Assembly (NCBI GenBank): GCA_947441325.1
Contig: CANETR010000157.1
Location: 1-5,835 of the forward strand
Length of the DNA: 5,835 nt
Reading direction: 5' to 3'
DNA from: Saprospiraceae bacterium
GTDB taxonomy: Bacteria > Bacteroidota > Bacteroidia > Chitinophagales > Saprospiraceae
The translations under genes and the position numbers were made by a program. Of this stretch, positions 1-5,835 are shown one piece after another. Under the pieces are notes generated by a model, which saw only the letters and a list, made by a program, of their open reading frames with translations, was not told the origin of the DNA and made no database searches. The first letter of the stretch is position 1, and each line of letters begins with the position of its first letter.

Positions 1-1755
1 ACAGCCAAGGCCGTCATTCAGAATTACCTGCCAAACATCGCCATTCTGAAGATTTAGCACGTAGCTACCCAAACCACCAGTACCTGTTATGTTTTCGGTA
101 ATAGTATTGCCATTGACAGTAATTTCAGCTATGTAACCGTAGTTCACACCGCCAAGTGCAGGTAAACCTCCGGTGAATTCAAGATTCAACATTGCATTGC
201 CATTGCCATCGCAATCATAACTGATGCTATCAGATCCGCCATTGATCAATACATTGGTATAGCCTGGGCCATTACAAATGTTTGAACAGTTGGTGGCATT
301 CCATACAAAGGTATCGCTCACAGTTGCTGTACAGTTTTGGCCGTCATTGACAAAAATTTGCCAGATATCGCCATCTGCAACTGTAATTACATAATCGGTT
401 GATGCACCTACTGTTCCTGCTAATGGCAAATTAAATACATTTCCGCCTGTTGTTATTCCAGTAACAGTGACTAAATAATCTGACCCATCAATTGCAGGAT
501 TACCACCCGAGATTGTCAGGGTAAACTCAGCCGTTCCGTTGATGTCACAGGTGTAATTACTAACACTGAGAGTAATTGGATTGAAATTAACAGTTCCAAT
601 TGCCGTGTCAGAACAGTTGTTGGCATCTGTTATAATTACGCTCCAGTTATCATTTTCATTAGCAAGGAAACTGTATGTACCCAAGCCTGATGTGAAACTT
701 CCATTAGCACCAGCAACAGTAGAACCGCTTATAGAAACGTTATAATTACCTCCACTTGCAGCAGGTACTCCACCACTAAAGAATAAGGTTACTGTAGCAG
801 AACCATCCGCATTGCACTCATAAACCGAATCGTCGATTGGGTCAGGGTTAATGACCACTGGCATGATGATACAAAGGTTAGGACAGTTTGTAGCATTAAA
901 TACATAAGTTCCTGTAAGCGTATCGGAGCAACCATAGCTATCCCGTACTATTGCGGACCAGCTGTCGCCATCATTTACCAGGAAGGAGATAAGGCCTGTG
1001 CCACCAATTGCGCCGGGCACCTGAGCATTGTTAAATGTCTGTCCGAAGACGGTAGAACCATTAACTGTTACTGAATAATTAGAACCATCAATTGAAGGTA
1101 AGCCGCCACCCATGGTGATTTCGACAAGGGCACTTCCGTTGGAGAAACAGTTATAACCTGATGTGGCTGTCACAGGGTTCAGATCGCAGAAATCGGGGCA
1201 GTTGACCAAATCGTAGGTGAAGGTAGCTGTTATGCTATCGGTACATCCGCTAGTATCTGTTACCACAACTGTCCAGGTATCGCCATCACGCACCGTAAAG
1301 CTGAAAGGCACTGTAGTGGCTGAACCTGCCAAAGTATAAGTTCCGTTAGATGCTGCAGTAGATCCACTAACAGTAATCGTGTAAGTCGAACTGTTCGCTG
1401 AAGGATAACCACCTGCAATATTAATAGTTGCTGTCGCAGAATCACCACCAGGGAAACAAGTATATACCGTACTGTCTATAGGTGAAGGCGAAATTGCAAC
1501 TGGGTTTGTTATACAAAGATCAAAACAGGCTGTAGCATTTATTGTAATAGTTTGAGAGCATGACGCTCCATCTGTAATTACAATGGTATAAATGTCAGGT
1601 GTTGGAATTTGGAAGTTAACAGTAACAGCATTTCCAGTTGTCCCAATAATTGTATCACCCTGAGTATTTGTTATGGTATAGGTAAATAAACTGCCATTGT
1701 AAGCTGGTAAACCACCTGTTGGGGTAAAGCTTATAAAGCAATTGTTTTGATTGTA
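1..1755 (-). repeat. Six tandem SprB-like repeats with conserved cysteine pattern (last one cut by window edge)
   Basis: Six units begin at Y870, Y967, Y1070, Y1181, Y1270 and Y1382 (bases 1465-1755, 1156-1464, 823-1155, 556-822, 220-555 and 1-219), with spacings of 97, 103, 111, 89 and 112 residues. The typical order is Y-x-C, a G-[ST]-A-x-[VI] strand, a GG-x-P-[AS] turn, Y-x-V/I-x-V/I-x-G, then [DN]-G-D-x-W, a V-x-D-x-x-x-C strand, and in most units a terminal N-C-[PS]-x-x-C motif. GG-x-P after a Cys-containing strand recalls the SprB repeat of Bacteroidota gliding adhesins, though these units are longer than the classic repeat. Unit 1 is shorter and lacks the DGDxW motif; unit 4 has DNW in its place and lacks the terminal C-x3-C. 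Unit 6 is truncated by the window edge just after its second Cys, so more units or the C-terminal sorting domain may follow. Confidence 0.7.
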
Positions 1756-4362
1756 ACTGCTATTGACCTGTATCTGCTGCAGGAATACCACAGGTGCACC
1801 ATTTTCGATACTAGCACTCGGGCATATGAGTTGTCCCCAAGTAGTATCATTATCGGCCAGGGCCGAAACAAAATAAACCGAATTAAATAATGGATTGCCG
1901 AATGTACCGGAACCATTACCATCGTTTACAAATAATCTTGGGCCAAAGCGTAGTGAGTCGATGTAGGTAAATCCTGAACCTGACAGAGGATCTGGAATTG
2001 CAGTTGCACTATGAATAACATAACCTGTATCGAGGCAGCCTGGAATTGAGGTGGTTGAAAGTCCCAATAAATTTAAGGCAATACTTGGATAAAGCGTGTC
2101 ACCAAAACAGATGTAACCTGTATCTAAACTATTGTGACGAATAGTATCACCAGTCATGGTTTCGTACTGAGAATCACCAGCATATACCTCGATTTCATCG
2201 ATATACTCTACAATATATTGTCCCTGATCTCCAGGAGAACCACCGTCGAGTTGTAGGGCATAGACATCACCAGGAGCCAGACAGCAAATACTGATGGTAG
2301 TTCCGTTGAAGTCGGTTGATCCAGAATAAACTGGAGCAATTCCGGTACTCAAACGTGTACCGTCCTGCGTGAAGGTAGCTGGAGCCAAACCACCGTAGCA
2401 GCTTGTACCATTTAACAATTCAAAGATGTTGAAATTTAGGCGTTGCATGCCAATATAAGCTCTGAGACGAATTTCAACAACTCCACTTGGCGGTACTACA
2501 AAGTAATGCCAAACAGTTTGATCGGCTCTCAAAGTTGAGTTTGAATTTGAGTTCGGCTCACCGGCAAGTCTTTCGATACAGCCGCGAACATTAGAACCTG
2601 CCACTGCCTGGAATGGTAGATTTTGTCCAACCTGGCGTACAGGAATTCTATACAGTGTGTCAAGAATTGCAAGACAAAGGATATCATTGCCCGGAGGGTT
2701 TTGAAGTGGATCTGCCACACTTGGATCGTGTAACCAAGTTTTGATATTTTGAGTACTTAGCGGAGTAAGGTTATCCGAAGGATCGACCATTGCATAATAC
2801 TTATAGCCGGGTTCGAGGCATGACTCTCGAATAATGGCACTTTCCTGAGAATTACCAAAAATGCCGTTTGTTCCACCATCGGCACCTTCAATAAATGATA
2901 AGTTAGCACAAGAGAAATCGGTAGGTACACCCGGAGCAAATCTGGCATCGTAGCCAAAGAAAGCCGAGTTTTCACCGTAAATAGCGCTTTGGTAGTCTGT
3001 TTCAAATACAATACGGCCACTGTTTGGAGCGGTGAAATTTGTCCAAACAGATTCATTCATCGTACCATTATTGAAGGATGGATGATTGTAATCGTAGGCA
3101 TGATAATCGTTTGGATTTGAGTTTACATGCGGACCGCCAGTTTCGCCAAAATCATTGCCACCATCATAAGCACAGCCAAAATTGAGCGTTCTTGTAGCAG
3201 GAGAACCCGCTGTTGAACTTATGGCAGTATTACCAATTGTCGAAGCAGGTGAAGTACATGGTAAGTCTTCTACATTAGGTGGAGAGGAACCGCCCAAATC
3301 ATTTACCCTAACTTCATAATAACCTCTTGTACCGGGGTCATCGGCTGTAAGTTGTACATAGTATGTTTGTCCGGGATGTAGTTTCTGGTAGCTGAATGGA
3401 TTGACTGGATCGCAAGCATCGAGTGAAATTTGTGCTTCGGGGTCAATTCCTAAAAAGTCGGTACCATCAGAAAATTCGACATGTGATAGATATTCGAACT
3501 TGTTTTTTATGAGTGATAGTGATGGAATCTGAACACCTGTAGCGCAGCTGTTTCCATCGGCAGCATGATAAATTTCGACATAAGTTCCGATATCAGTTCC
3601 AGAAAGGTCTGTAGTGATTTCAACTTCACCGCTTGCAGGAGCAACAAAGGCAAACCAAACAGATCCATTAGAGGAAACTTCTCCACGGTGAGGCTCATTG
3701 GTTTCGAGCGATGCTGTTGGGCACCATGCATAGCGAGATGTTGTGTTTAGGGGTAGGACAGGGGCAGAGCAGACTGCATCTGGGAGGTAATTGACTGTAA
3801 TGGCAGTTCTGATTACTTCTATGGTGATTCTATAAGTTTGTGTACCGCAACCGCTTGTGCCATTGGCCTGAAATGATTGAGTTATAGTGCCAGGTGCAGC
3901 TGGTACAGCTATGTTGCCAAGCTGTGCGCCAGTTCTTACTTCCGAGAAAGCGCCACCCGTAAGGTCATAATTGGTTGGAGCGTCATTTTCATAACCCTGC
4001 CAGTCGATACGAATATTCGTGGGAACATCTGTTGGACAAACATACTCGTAGTCAAAAAAAGTAAAATTTGGATTCAGTGTCCAGGGGCCGTTATTGCCAT
4101 TATTGAATGTGTGGTTAAAATCACCCAGGAATCCGAAAAGTACGGGATTGTTGTTTGAATTTCCCAAGGTGTTGTCTGTAGCAATGTATTCAACAACAAA
4201 ATCACTGTTTCCGGTCAAAAATCCGTCGCAGTCAACATTGTTCAAAACTTGCACAGAGGTTACCCTTACTTGAATCCTGGCTTGCGACCATAATGGATTT
4301 TGGGTAAAGGCAATCAGAGAAAAAAGGATAGCAAATTGTATCCATTTGTAAGCATGCGTCAT
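1..4362 (-). CDS. Giant secreted multi-repeat surface protein, probable T9SS cargo/adhesin (C-terminus beyond window)
   Basis: This is a 1454-codon open frame reading from ATG at 4362 to the left edge; no in-frame stop occurs, so the gene is incomplete. The start is the first ATG after an in-frame TGA about 70 bases upstream, and it is followed at once by a good signal peptide. Domains in order: signal peptide 1-28; an N-terminal beta-rich domain about 29-190 (Cys45, Cys109, Cys172) that I cannot assign; three PPC-like repeats about 195-722; an unassigned connector about 723-869; six SprB-like repeats from 870. The composition (Gly, Asn, Ser, Thr, Asp, aromatics, paired Cys, few Lys) is typical of extracellular Bacteroidota proteins. 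Families with this layout usually end in a T9SS sorting domain (type A or the gliding-motility-associated type B), which would lie to the left of position 1. A role in adhesion, gliding or matrix binding is inferred from architecture; no catalytic domain is visible. It is divergent from the DUF58 gene. Confidence 0.93.
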   Translation of the reverse strand, partial: MTHAYKWIQFAILFSLIAFTQNPLWSQARIQVRVTSVQVLNNVDCDGFLTGNSDFVVEYIATDNTLGNSNNNPVLFGFLGDFNHTFNNGNNGPWTLNPNFTFFDYEYVCPTDVPTNIRIDWQGYENDAPTNYDLTGGAFSEVRTGAQLGNIAVPAAPGTITQSFQANGTSGCGTQTYRITIEVIRTAITVNYLPDAVCSAPVLPLNTTSRYAWCPTASLETNEPHRGEVSSNGSVWFAFVAPASGEVEITTDLSGTDIGTYVEIYHAADGNSCATGVQIPSLSLIKNKFEYLSHVEFSDGTDFLGIDPEAQISLDACDPVNPFSYQKLHPGQTYYVQLTADDPGTRGYYEVRVNDLGGSSPPNVEDLPCTSPASTIGNTAISSTAGSPATRTLNFGCAYDGGNDFGETGGPHVNSNPNDYHAYDYNHPSFNNGTMNESVWTNFTAPNSGRIVFETDYQSAIYGENSAFFGYDARFAPGVPTDFSCANLSFIEGADGGTNGIFGNSQESAIIRESCLEPGYKYYAMVDPSDNLTPLSTQNIKTWLHDPSVADPLQNPPGNDILCLAILDTLYRIPVRQVGQNLPFQAVAGSNVRGCIERLAGEPNSNSNSTLRADQTVWHYFVVPPSGVVEIRLRAYIGMQRLNFNIFELLNGTSCYGGLAPATFTQDGTRLSTGIAPVYSGSTDFNGTTISICCLAPGDVYALQLDGGSPGDQGQYIVEYIDEIEVYAGDSQYETMTGDTIRHNSLDTGYICFGDTLYPSIALNLLGLSTTSIPGCLDTGYVIHSATAIPDPLSGSGFTYIDSLRFGPRLFVNDGNGSGTFGNPLFNSVYFVSALADNDTTWGQLICPSASIENGAPVVFLQQIQVNSSYNQNNCFISFTPTGGLPAYNGSLFTYTITNTQGDTIIGTTGNAVTVNFQIPTPDIYTIVITDGASCSQTITINATACFDLCITNPVAISPSPIDSTVYTCFPGGDSATATINIAGGYPSANSSTYTITVSGSTAASNGTYTLAGSATTVPFSFTVRDGDTWTVVVTDTSGCTDSITATFTYDLVNCPDFCDLNPVTATSGYNCFSNGSALVEITMGGGLPSIDGSNYSVTVNGSTVFGQTFNNAQVPGAIGGTGLISFLVNDGDSWSAIVRDSYGCSDTLTGTYVFNATNCPNLCIIMPVVINPDPIDDSVYECNADGSATVTLFFSGGVPAASGGNYNVSISGSTVAGANGSFTSGLGTYSFLANENDNWSVIITDANNCSDTAIGTVNFNPITLSVSNYTCDINGTAEFTLTISGGNPAIDGSDYLVTVTGITTGGNVFNLPLAGTVGASTDYVITVADGDIWQIFVNDGQNCTATVSDTFVWNATNCSNICNGPGYTNVLINGGSDSISYDCDGNGNAMLNLEFTGGLPALGGVNYGYIAEITVNGNTITENITGTGGLGSYVLNLQNGDVWQVILNDGLGC
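1756..2196 (-). other. Unassigned connector domain of the surface protein
   Basis: Residues about 723-869 separate the PPC-like repeats from the SprB-like repeats. The segment includes ICFGDTLYPS (from 751), a Gly/Asp/Ser-rich stretch with GSGTFGNPLFNSVYFVSAL near 817-835, and CPSASIENGAPVVF from 847. Cysteines are at 752, 776 and 847. A Cys-Phe-Gly-Asp start is often seen where Ig-like modules begin in Bacteroidota secreted proteins, so this may be one or two degenerate beta-sandwich modules. I cannot name the family. Confidence 0.4.
2197..3780 (-). repeat. Three divergent PPC-like beta-sandwich repeats in the surface protein
   Basis: Three segments of about 160-180 residues share one plan. 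Each opens near a Cys (C198, C369, C563). Next comes a strand with the pattern W-x-x-F-x-x-P-x-S-G-x-[VI]-x-[IF]: WFAFVAPASGEVEI at 236-249, WTNFTAPNSGRIVF at 440-453, and WHYFVVPPSGVVEI at 618-631. Each closes with an L-x-P-G-x-x-Y strand: LHPGQTY from 328, LEPGYKY from 516, LAPGDVY from 695. Approximate spans are residues 195-358 (bases 3289-3780), 366-546 (2725-3267) and 560-722 (2197-2685). The plan resembles the bacterial pre-peptidase C-terminal (PPC) domain found in secreted proteases and adhesins; these domains are non-catalytic. The middle copy carries a long Asn/Gly/His-rich insert (about 395-434) between the opening Cys and the Trp strand. Family assignment rests on motif reading only. 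Confidence 0.6.
4279..4362 (-). other. Sec signal peptide of the large surface protein
   Basis: Residues 1-28 have a short N-region with Lys6, a hydrophobic core (roughly IQFAILFSLIAF, residues 8-19) and a polar C-region ending in WSQA. Predicted cleavage is after Ala28, before RIQVRV. A terminal SQA just before a beta strand is common in secreted Bacteroidota proteins. There is no lipobox cysteine, so a lipoprotein is unlikely. This supports Sec export to the periplasm before T9SS passage; the T9SS step is inference because the C-terminus is not in the window. Confidence 0.85.
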
Positions 4363-4447
4363 ACAGTTACCGATTGGTTTAGTTTTTTTTCTGAAAATAT
4401 CCTTTCTAAAATGCTTTAGTAAAAATACGCAAATAATTGGTAGTCAA

Positions 4448-4479
4448 CAATTTTAATAAAACCATAAACTTTATCCAAA
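4448..4479 (-). promoter_or_regulatory. Candidate Bacteroidota-type promoter of the large surface protein gene
   Basis: On the minus strand, TTTG (4479-4476) is followed after 20 bases by TAAAATTG (4455-4448). This matches the Bacteroidota primary sigma pattern TTTG-N19/20-TAnnTTTG with one mismatch. The transcript would begin near 4440, leaving a leader of roughly 80 bases before the ATG at 4362. The region is AT-rich, so chance matches are possible. Confidence 0.35.
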
Positions 4480-4587
4480 AATATAGTTTATAAAAATGCT
4501 CACTTTGGGAACTAAGTTAAGAAAAAATTAAAGTTCCAAATGTTTTTATAAAGAAAAATCTTCTCGAAAGTTGTTTGTCAGAAATGC

Positions 4588-4607
4588 GCCAGCATAAATT
4601 TACTGGC
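4588..4607. repeat. Short inverted repeat upstream of the DUF58 promoter candidate
   Basis: GCCAG (4588-4592) and CTGGC (4603-4607) form a perfect 5-bp inverted repeat around a 10-base AT-rich centre. It lies 8 bases before the candidate -33 TTTG of the DUF58 promoter and stands out as a GC-containing palindrome in AT-rich sequence. It could be a regulator binding site or a chance palindrome. The T-rich sequence after it also allows a weak terminator, but no plus-strand gene precedes it. Confidence 0.25.
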
Positions 4608-4615
4608 AAATAATT

Positions 4616-4649
4616 TTTGTTTTTATGTCTTAGAAATATGTAACCTTTG
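4616..4649 (+). promoter_or_regulatory. Candidate Bacteroidota-type promoter of the DUF58 gene
   Basis: TTTG (4616-4619) is followed after 21 bases by TAACCTTTG (4641-4649), a TAnnTTTG-like element with one extra base between TA and TTTG. Transcription would start near 4655, giving a leader of about 145 bases that holds the 10-bp inverted repeat at 4663-4734. This is a weaker match than the minus-strand promoter, and a site closer to the start codon cannot be excluded. Confidence 0.28.
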
Positions 4650-4662
4650 TCAAATTAAAAGC

Positions 4663-4734
4663 GTTTAGATTGTATGATAAGGTAAAAATGGTTAAAATTG
4701 CAGAAGTTTTAATTAAAGAACAGTCAATCTAAAC
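4663..4734 (+). repeat. 10-bp perfect inverted repeat in the presumed DUF58 leader
   Basis: GTTTAGATTG (4663-4672) and CAATCTAAAC (4725-4734) are exact reverse complements separated by 52 AT-rich bases, and the match does not extend either way. If transcription starts near 4655, the arms could pair in the mRNA leader and end about 70 bases before the start codon. A 10-bp match in 440 AT-rich bases could occur by chance, so any function is speculative. Confidence 0.3.
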
Positions 4735-4802
4735 ATTGATTTTAGTGATTTTTACTGCATTATTAACATAATAAGAGAATCCTTTACCCACATCTGATTA
4801 CA

Positions 4803-5732
4803 ATGAATATACTGAATGAGTTTGATATTAGGCAGTCGGGAAATTTGGAATTTCTTGCAAAACAGGTAGTTGAAGGATTTATTATCGGTTTGCACAAATC
4901 GCCCTTTCATGGATTTTCGGTTGAATTTGCCGAGCATAGAATTTATAACCCCGGCGAAGCAACTAAAAATATAGATTGGAAAGTGTATGCTCGTACAGAC
5001 AGGCTCTATTCCAAGCAGTATGAAGAGGAAACAAATTTGCGTTGTCAAATTGTTTTAGATGCATCTTCTTCCATGTATTTTCCAGAGGCGCCCGCCAAAA
5101 AAGGCCAGCCCTTTGCAAATAAAATTGCATTTTCTTCATTGGCAGCTGCCTCACTTATCCACCTCTTACAAAAACAAAGAGATGCCTTTGGTTTGTCAGT
5201 TTTTGGGGAGAAATTAGAGGTACATACGCCATCAAAGTCGAGTACGCAGCACAAAAATCTTATCATGTCATACCTGCAGCAGTACATTGATAATCCGACT
5301 AAGGATAAAGGTACGAAGGCAGCCGAATCCCTGCATCAGATTGCCGAGGCAATACATCGTCGTTCTTTGGTAATTATCTTTAGCGACATGTTCGATTCTG
5401 CTGAAAATCCCGATGAATTGTTTTCTGCCTTGCAGCACCTTAAGTATAACAAACACGAGGTAGTTCTTTTTCACGTTGTGGATAAAAGACATGAAATTGA
5501 TTTTGATTTCGACAACAGACCTTATATTTTTGTAGATATTGAAACTGGTGAAAAGGTGCGCCTGCAAGCCAATCAGGTAAAAGAATATTACACCGAACAA
5601 ATTCAAAAATACAAGCAGCAATTAAAAATGAAATGTCTTCAGTACAAAATAGATTTTGTAGAAGCTGATGTAAATGAAGGTTTTAAACAGGTGATGATGC
5701 CTTATTTAATGAAACGTAGTAAGCTATATTAG
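4803..5732 (+). CDS. DUF58 domain protein (von Willebrand A-like, Bat/MoxR-associated family)
   Basis: This complete 309-residue gene ends in TAG at 5730-5732. The start is the first ATG after an in-frame TAA at 4764, and the protein begins at the usual family N-terminus. The N-terminal half carries the DUF58 signature: HKSPFHGFSVEFAEHR (31-46), YNPGE (48-52), IDWKVYARTDRLYSKQYEEET (57-77, written here as its key block). A vWA-like fold follows with the metal-site motif DASSSM at 86-91 (Asp86, Ser88, Ser90), Thr171 as a possible further ligand, and a hydrophobic strand ending in FSDMFD at 193-198 (Asp195). The C-terminal part is charged, with a Gln/Lys-rich helix at about 257-280. There is no signal peptide or membrane span, so it is a soluble cytoplasmic form. 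Family members usually sit with MoxR AAA+ ATPases and BatA/B proteins and are linked to envelope stress or metal-dependent complex assembly; the exact role is unknown. No partner gene is in view. Confidence 0.93.
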   Translation: MNILNEFDIRQSGNLEFLAKQVVEGFIIGLHKSPFHGFSVEFAEHRIYNPGEATKNIDWKVYARTDRLYSKQYEEETNLRCQIVLDASSSMYFPEAPAKKGQPFANKIAFSSLAAASLIHLLQKQRDAFGLSVFGEKLEVHTPSKSSTQHKNLIMSYLQQYIDNPTKDKGTKAAESLHQIAEAIHRRSLVIIFSDMFDSAENPDELFSALQHLKYNKHEVVLFHVVDKRHEIDFDFDNRPYIFVDIETGEKVRLQANQVKEYYTEQIQKYKQQLKMKCLQYKIDFVEADVNEGFKQVMMPYLMKRSKLY

Positions 5733-5775
5733 AGGAAAGAATGAAAGAGGAAAGAATGAAAGAGGAAAGAATGAA
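5731..5775 (+). repeat. Three perfect 15-bp direct repeats starting in the DUF58 stop codon
   Basis: The unit AGAGGAAAGAATGAA occurs at 5731-5745, 5746-5760 and 5761-5775 without a mismatch, and a partial AG follows. The first copy begins with the last two bases of the TAG stop. The array is purine-only on the plus strand except for one T per unit. Because 15 is a multiple of three, changes in copy number would not shift frame; each unit would add Lys-Glu-Glu-Arg-Met to a tiny 25-codon frame (5741-5818). Perfect identity suggests recent slippage. Confidence 0.9.
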
Positions 5776-5794
5776 AGGTTTTATTAACCCATGT

Positions 5795-5820
5795 ACCTTC
5801 CTCGATAGCTTTCGGTAGGT
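5795..5820 (+). terminator. Imperfect hairpin downstream of the DUF58 gene, possible terminator
   Basis: ACCTTCC (5795-5801) pairs with GGTAGGT (5814-5820) in six of seven positions around a 12-base loop containing CGATAGCTTTCG. It lies about 60 bases past the stop codon. Only a weak T-rich tail (TTTCATACTTCT) follows rather than a clean T run, so factor-independent termination is uncertain. The core resembles GATAGCTTTCGG palindromes that I recall between genes in Bacteroidota, so it may instead be a decayed dispersed repeat. Confidence 0.3.
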
Positions 5821-5835
5821 TTCATACTTCTAAAT

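Larger units (their letters stand above)
4363..4802. other. AT-rich divergent intergenic region
   Basis: These 440 bases separate two divergently transcribed genes. I see no plausible coding region, tRNA or insertion sequence in them. They are clearly richer in A and T than both neighbours, with many A and T runs, including an A8 tract on the minus strand about 20 bases before the large gene's start. Neither start codon has a convincing Shine-Dalgarno sequence, which is usual in Bacteroidota. Candidate promoters and inverted repeats in it are listed separately. Confidence 0.8.

Noticed and set aside
1260..3731. Several minus-strand frames of 60-100 codons (for example 2757-3056 and 3507-3731)
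   Set aside because: They lie inside the 1454-codon frame in other phases, have Leu/Ile-rich sequences with no domain logic, and the large frame shows coherent repeats across them.
3565..4158. Plus-strand frames of 61 and 93 codons at 3565-3750 and 3877-4158
   Set aside because: Both are antisense to the N-terminal part of the large protein, lack recognisable domains and have no plausible promoter.
4752..5621. Minus-strand frames of 63-117 codons opposite the DUF58 gene
   Set aside because: They are antisense shadows of a strongly supported DUF58 gene; their Phe/Leu/Cys-rich sequences reflect reverse-complemented Lys/Glu codons.
5731..5775. CRISPR-like array
   Set aside because: The 15-bp copies are directly adjacent with no spacers, so this is a simple tandem repeat.
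5741..5818. A 25-codon frame reading Met-Lys-Glu-Glu-Arg repeats after the DUF58 gene
   Set aside because: It is produced by the 15-bp repeat and ends within the hairpin region. It is too short and low in complexity to call a gene, although the ATG spacing is noted as a finding.
1..5835. Insertion sequence, phage, toxin-antitoxin or defence island
   Set aside because: No transposase, integrase, terminal inverted repeats, or nuclease or toxin signature is visible on either strand. The vWA-like DUF58 protein alone does not make a defence system.

Overview
The window looks like Bacteroidota DNA, probably from a gliding or surface-colonising lineage such as the Cytophagales, Saprospiria or Flavobacteriia. 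The grounds are a giant secreted, Cys/Gly/Asn/Thr-rich modular protein of the kind exported by the type IX secretion system (T9SS), a Bacteroidota-style DUF58 protein, AT-rich leaders without Shine-Dalgarno sequences, and promoter-like TTTG / TAnnTTTG elements. The exact lineage cannot be told from sequence alone.

Layout. Positions 1-4362 (minus strand) are one uninterrupted reading frame of 1454 codons. It starts at an ATG at 4362 and runs off the left edge with no stop, so the C-terminus is missing. I read every codon of this frame and found no stop. The protein has a signal peptide (residues 1-28), an unassigned N-terminal domain (about 29-190), three divergent PPC-like beta-sandwich repeats (about 195-722), an unassigned connecting region (about 723-869), and then six SprB-like repeats (870 to the edge) with a regular cysteine pattern. 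Positions 4363-4802 are an AT-rich divergent intergenic region with a candidate promoter for each neighbour and two inverted repeats. Positions 4803-5732 (plus strand) encode a complete 309-residue DUF58 / von Willebrand A-like protein. Positions 5731-5775 hold three perfect copies of a 15-bp direct repeat that begins inside the DUF58 stop codon, followed by an imperfect hairpin at 5795-5820.

How the genes relate. The two genes are divergently transcribed and share only the intergenic region; nothing shows that they work together. The large protein is most likely a cell-surface or secreted adhesin-like protein. The DUF58 protein belongs to the family usually found beside MoxR-type AAA+ ATPases and Bat proteins, but no such partner is visible upstream and only about 100 bases remain downstream. 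I see no RNA genes, CRISPR arrays, insertion sequences or defence modules. I do not see a convincing new biological system; the most distinctive features are the repeat architecture of the large protein and the 15-bp repeat at the DUF58 stop codon.
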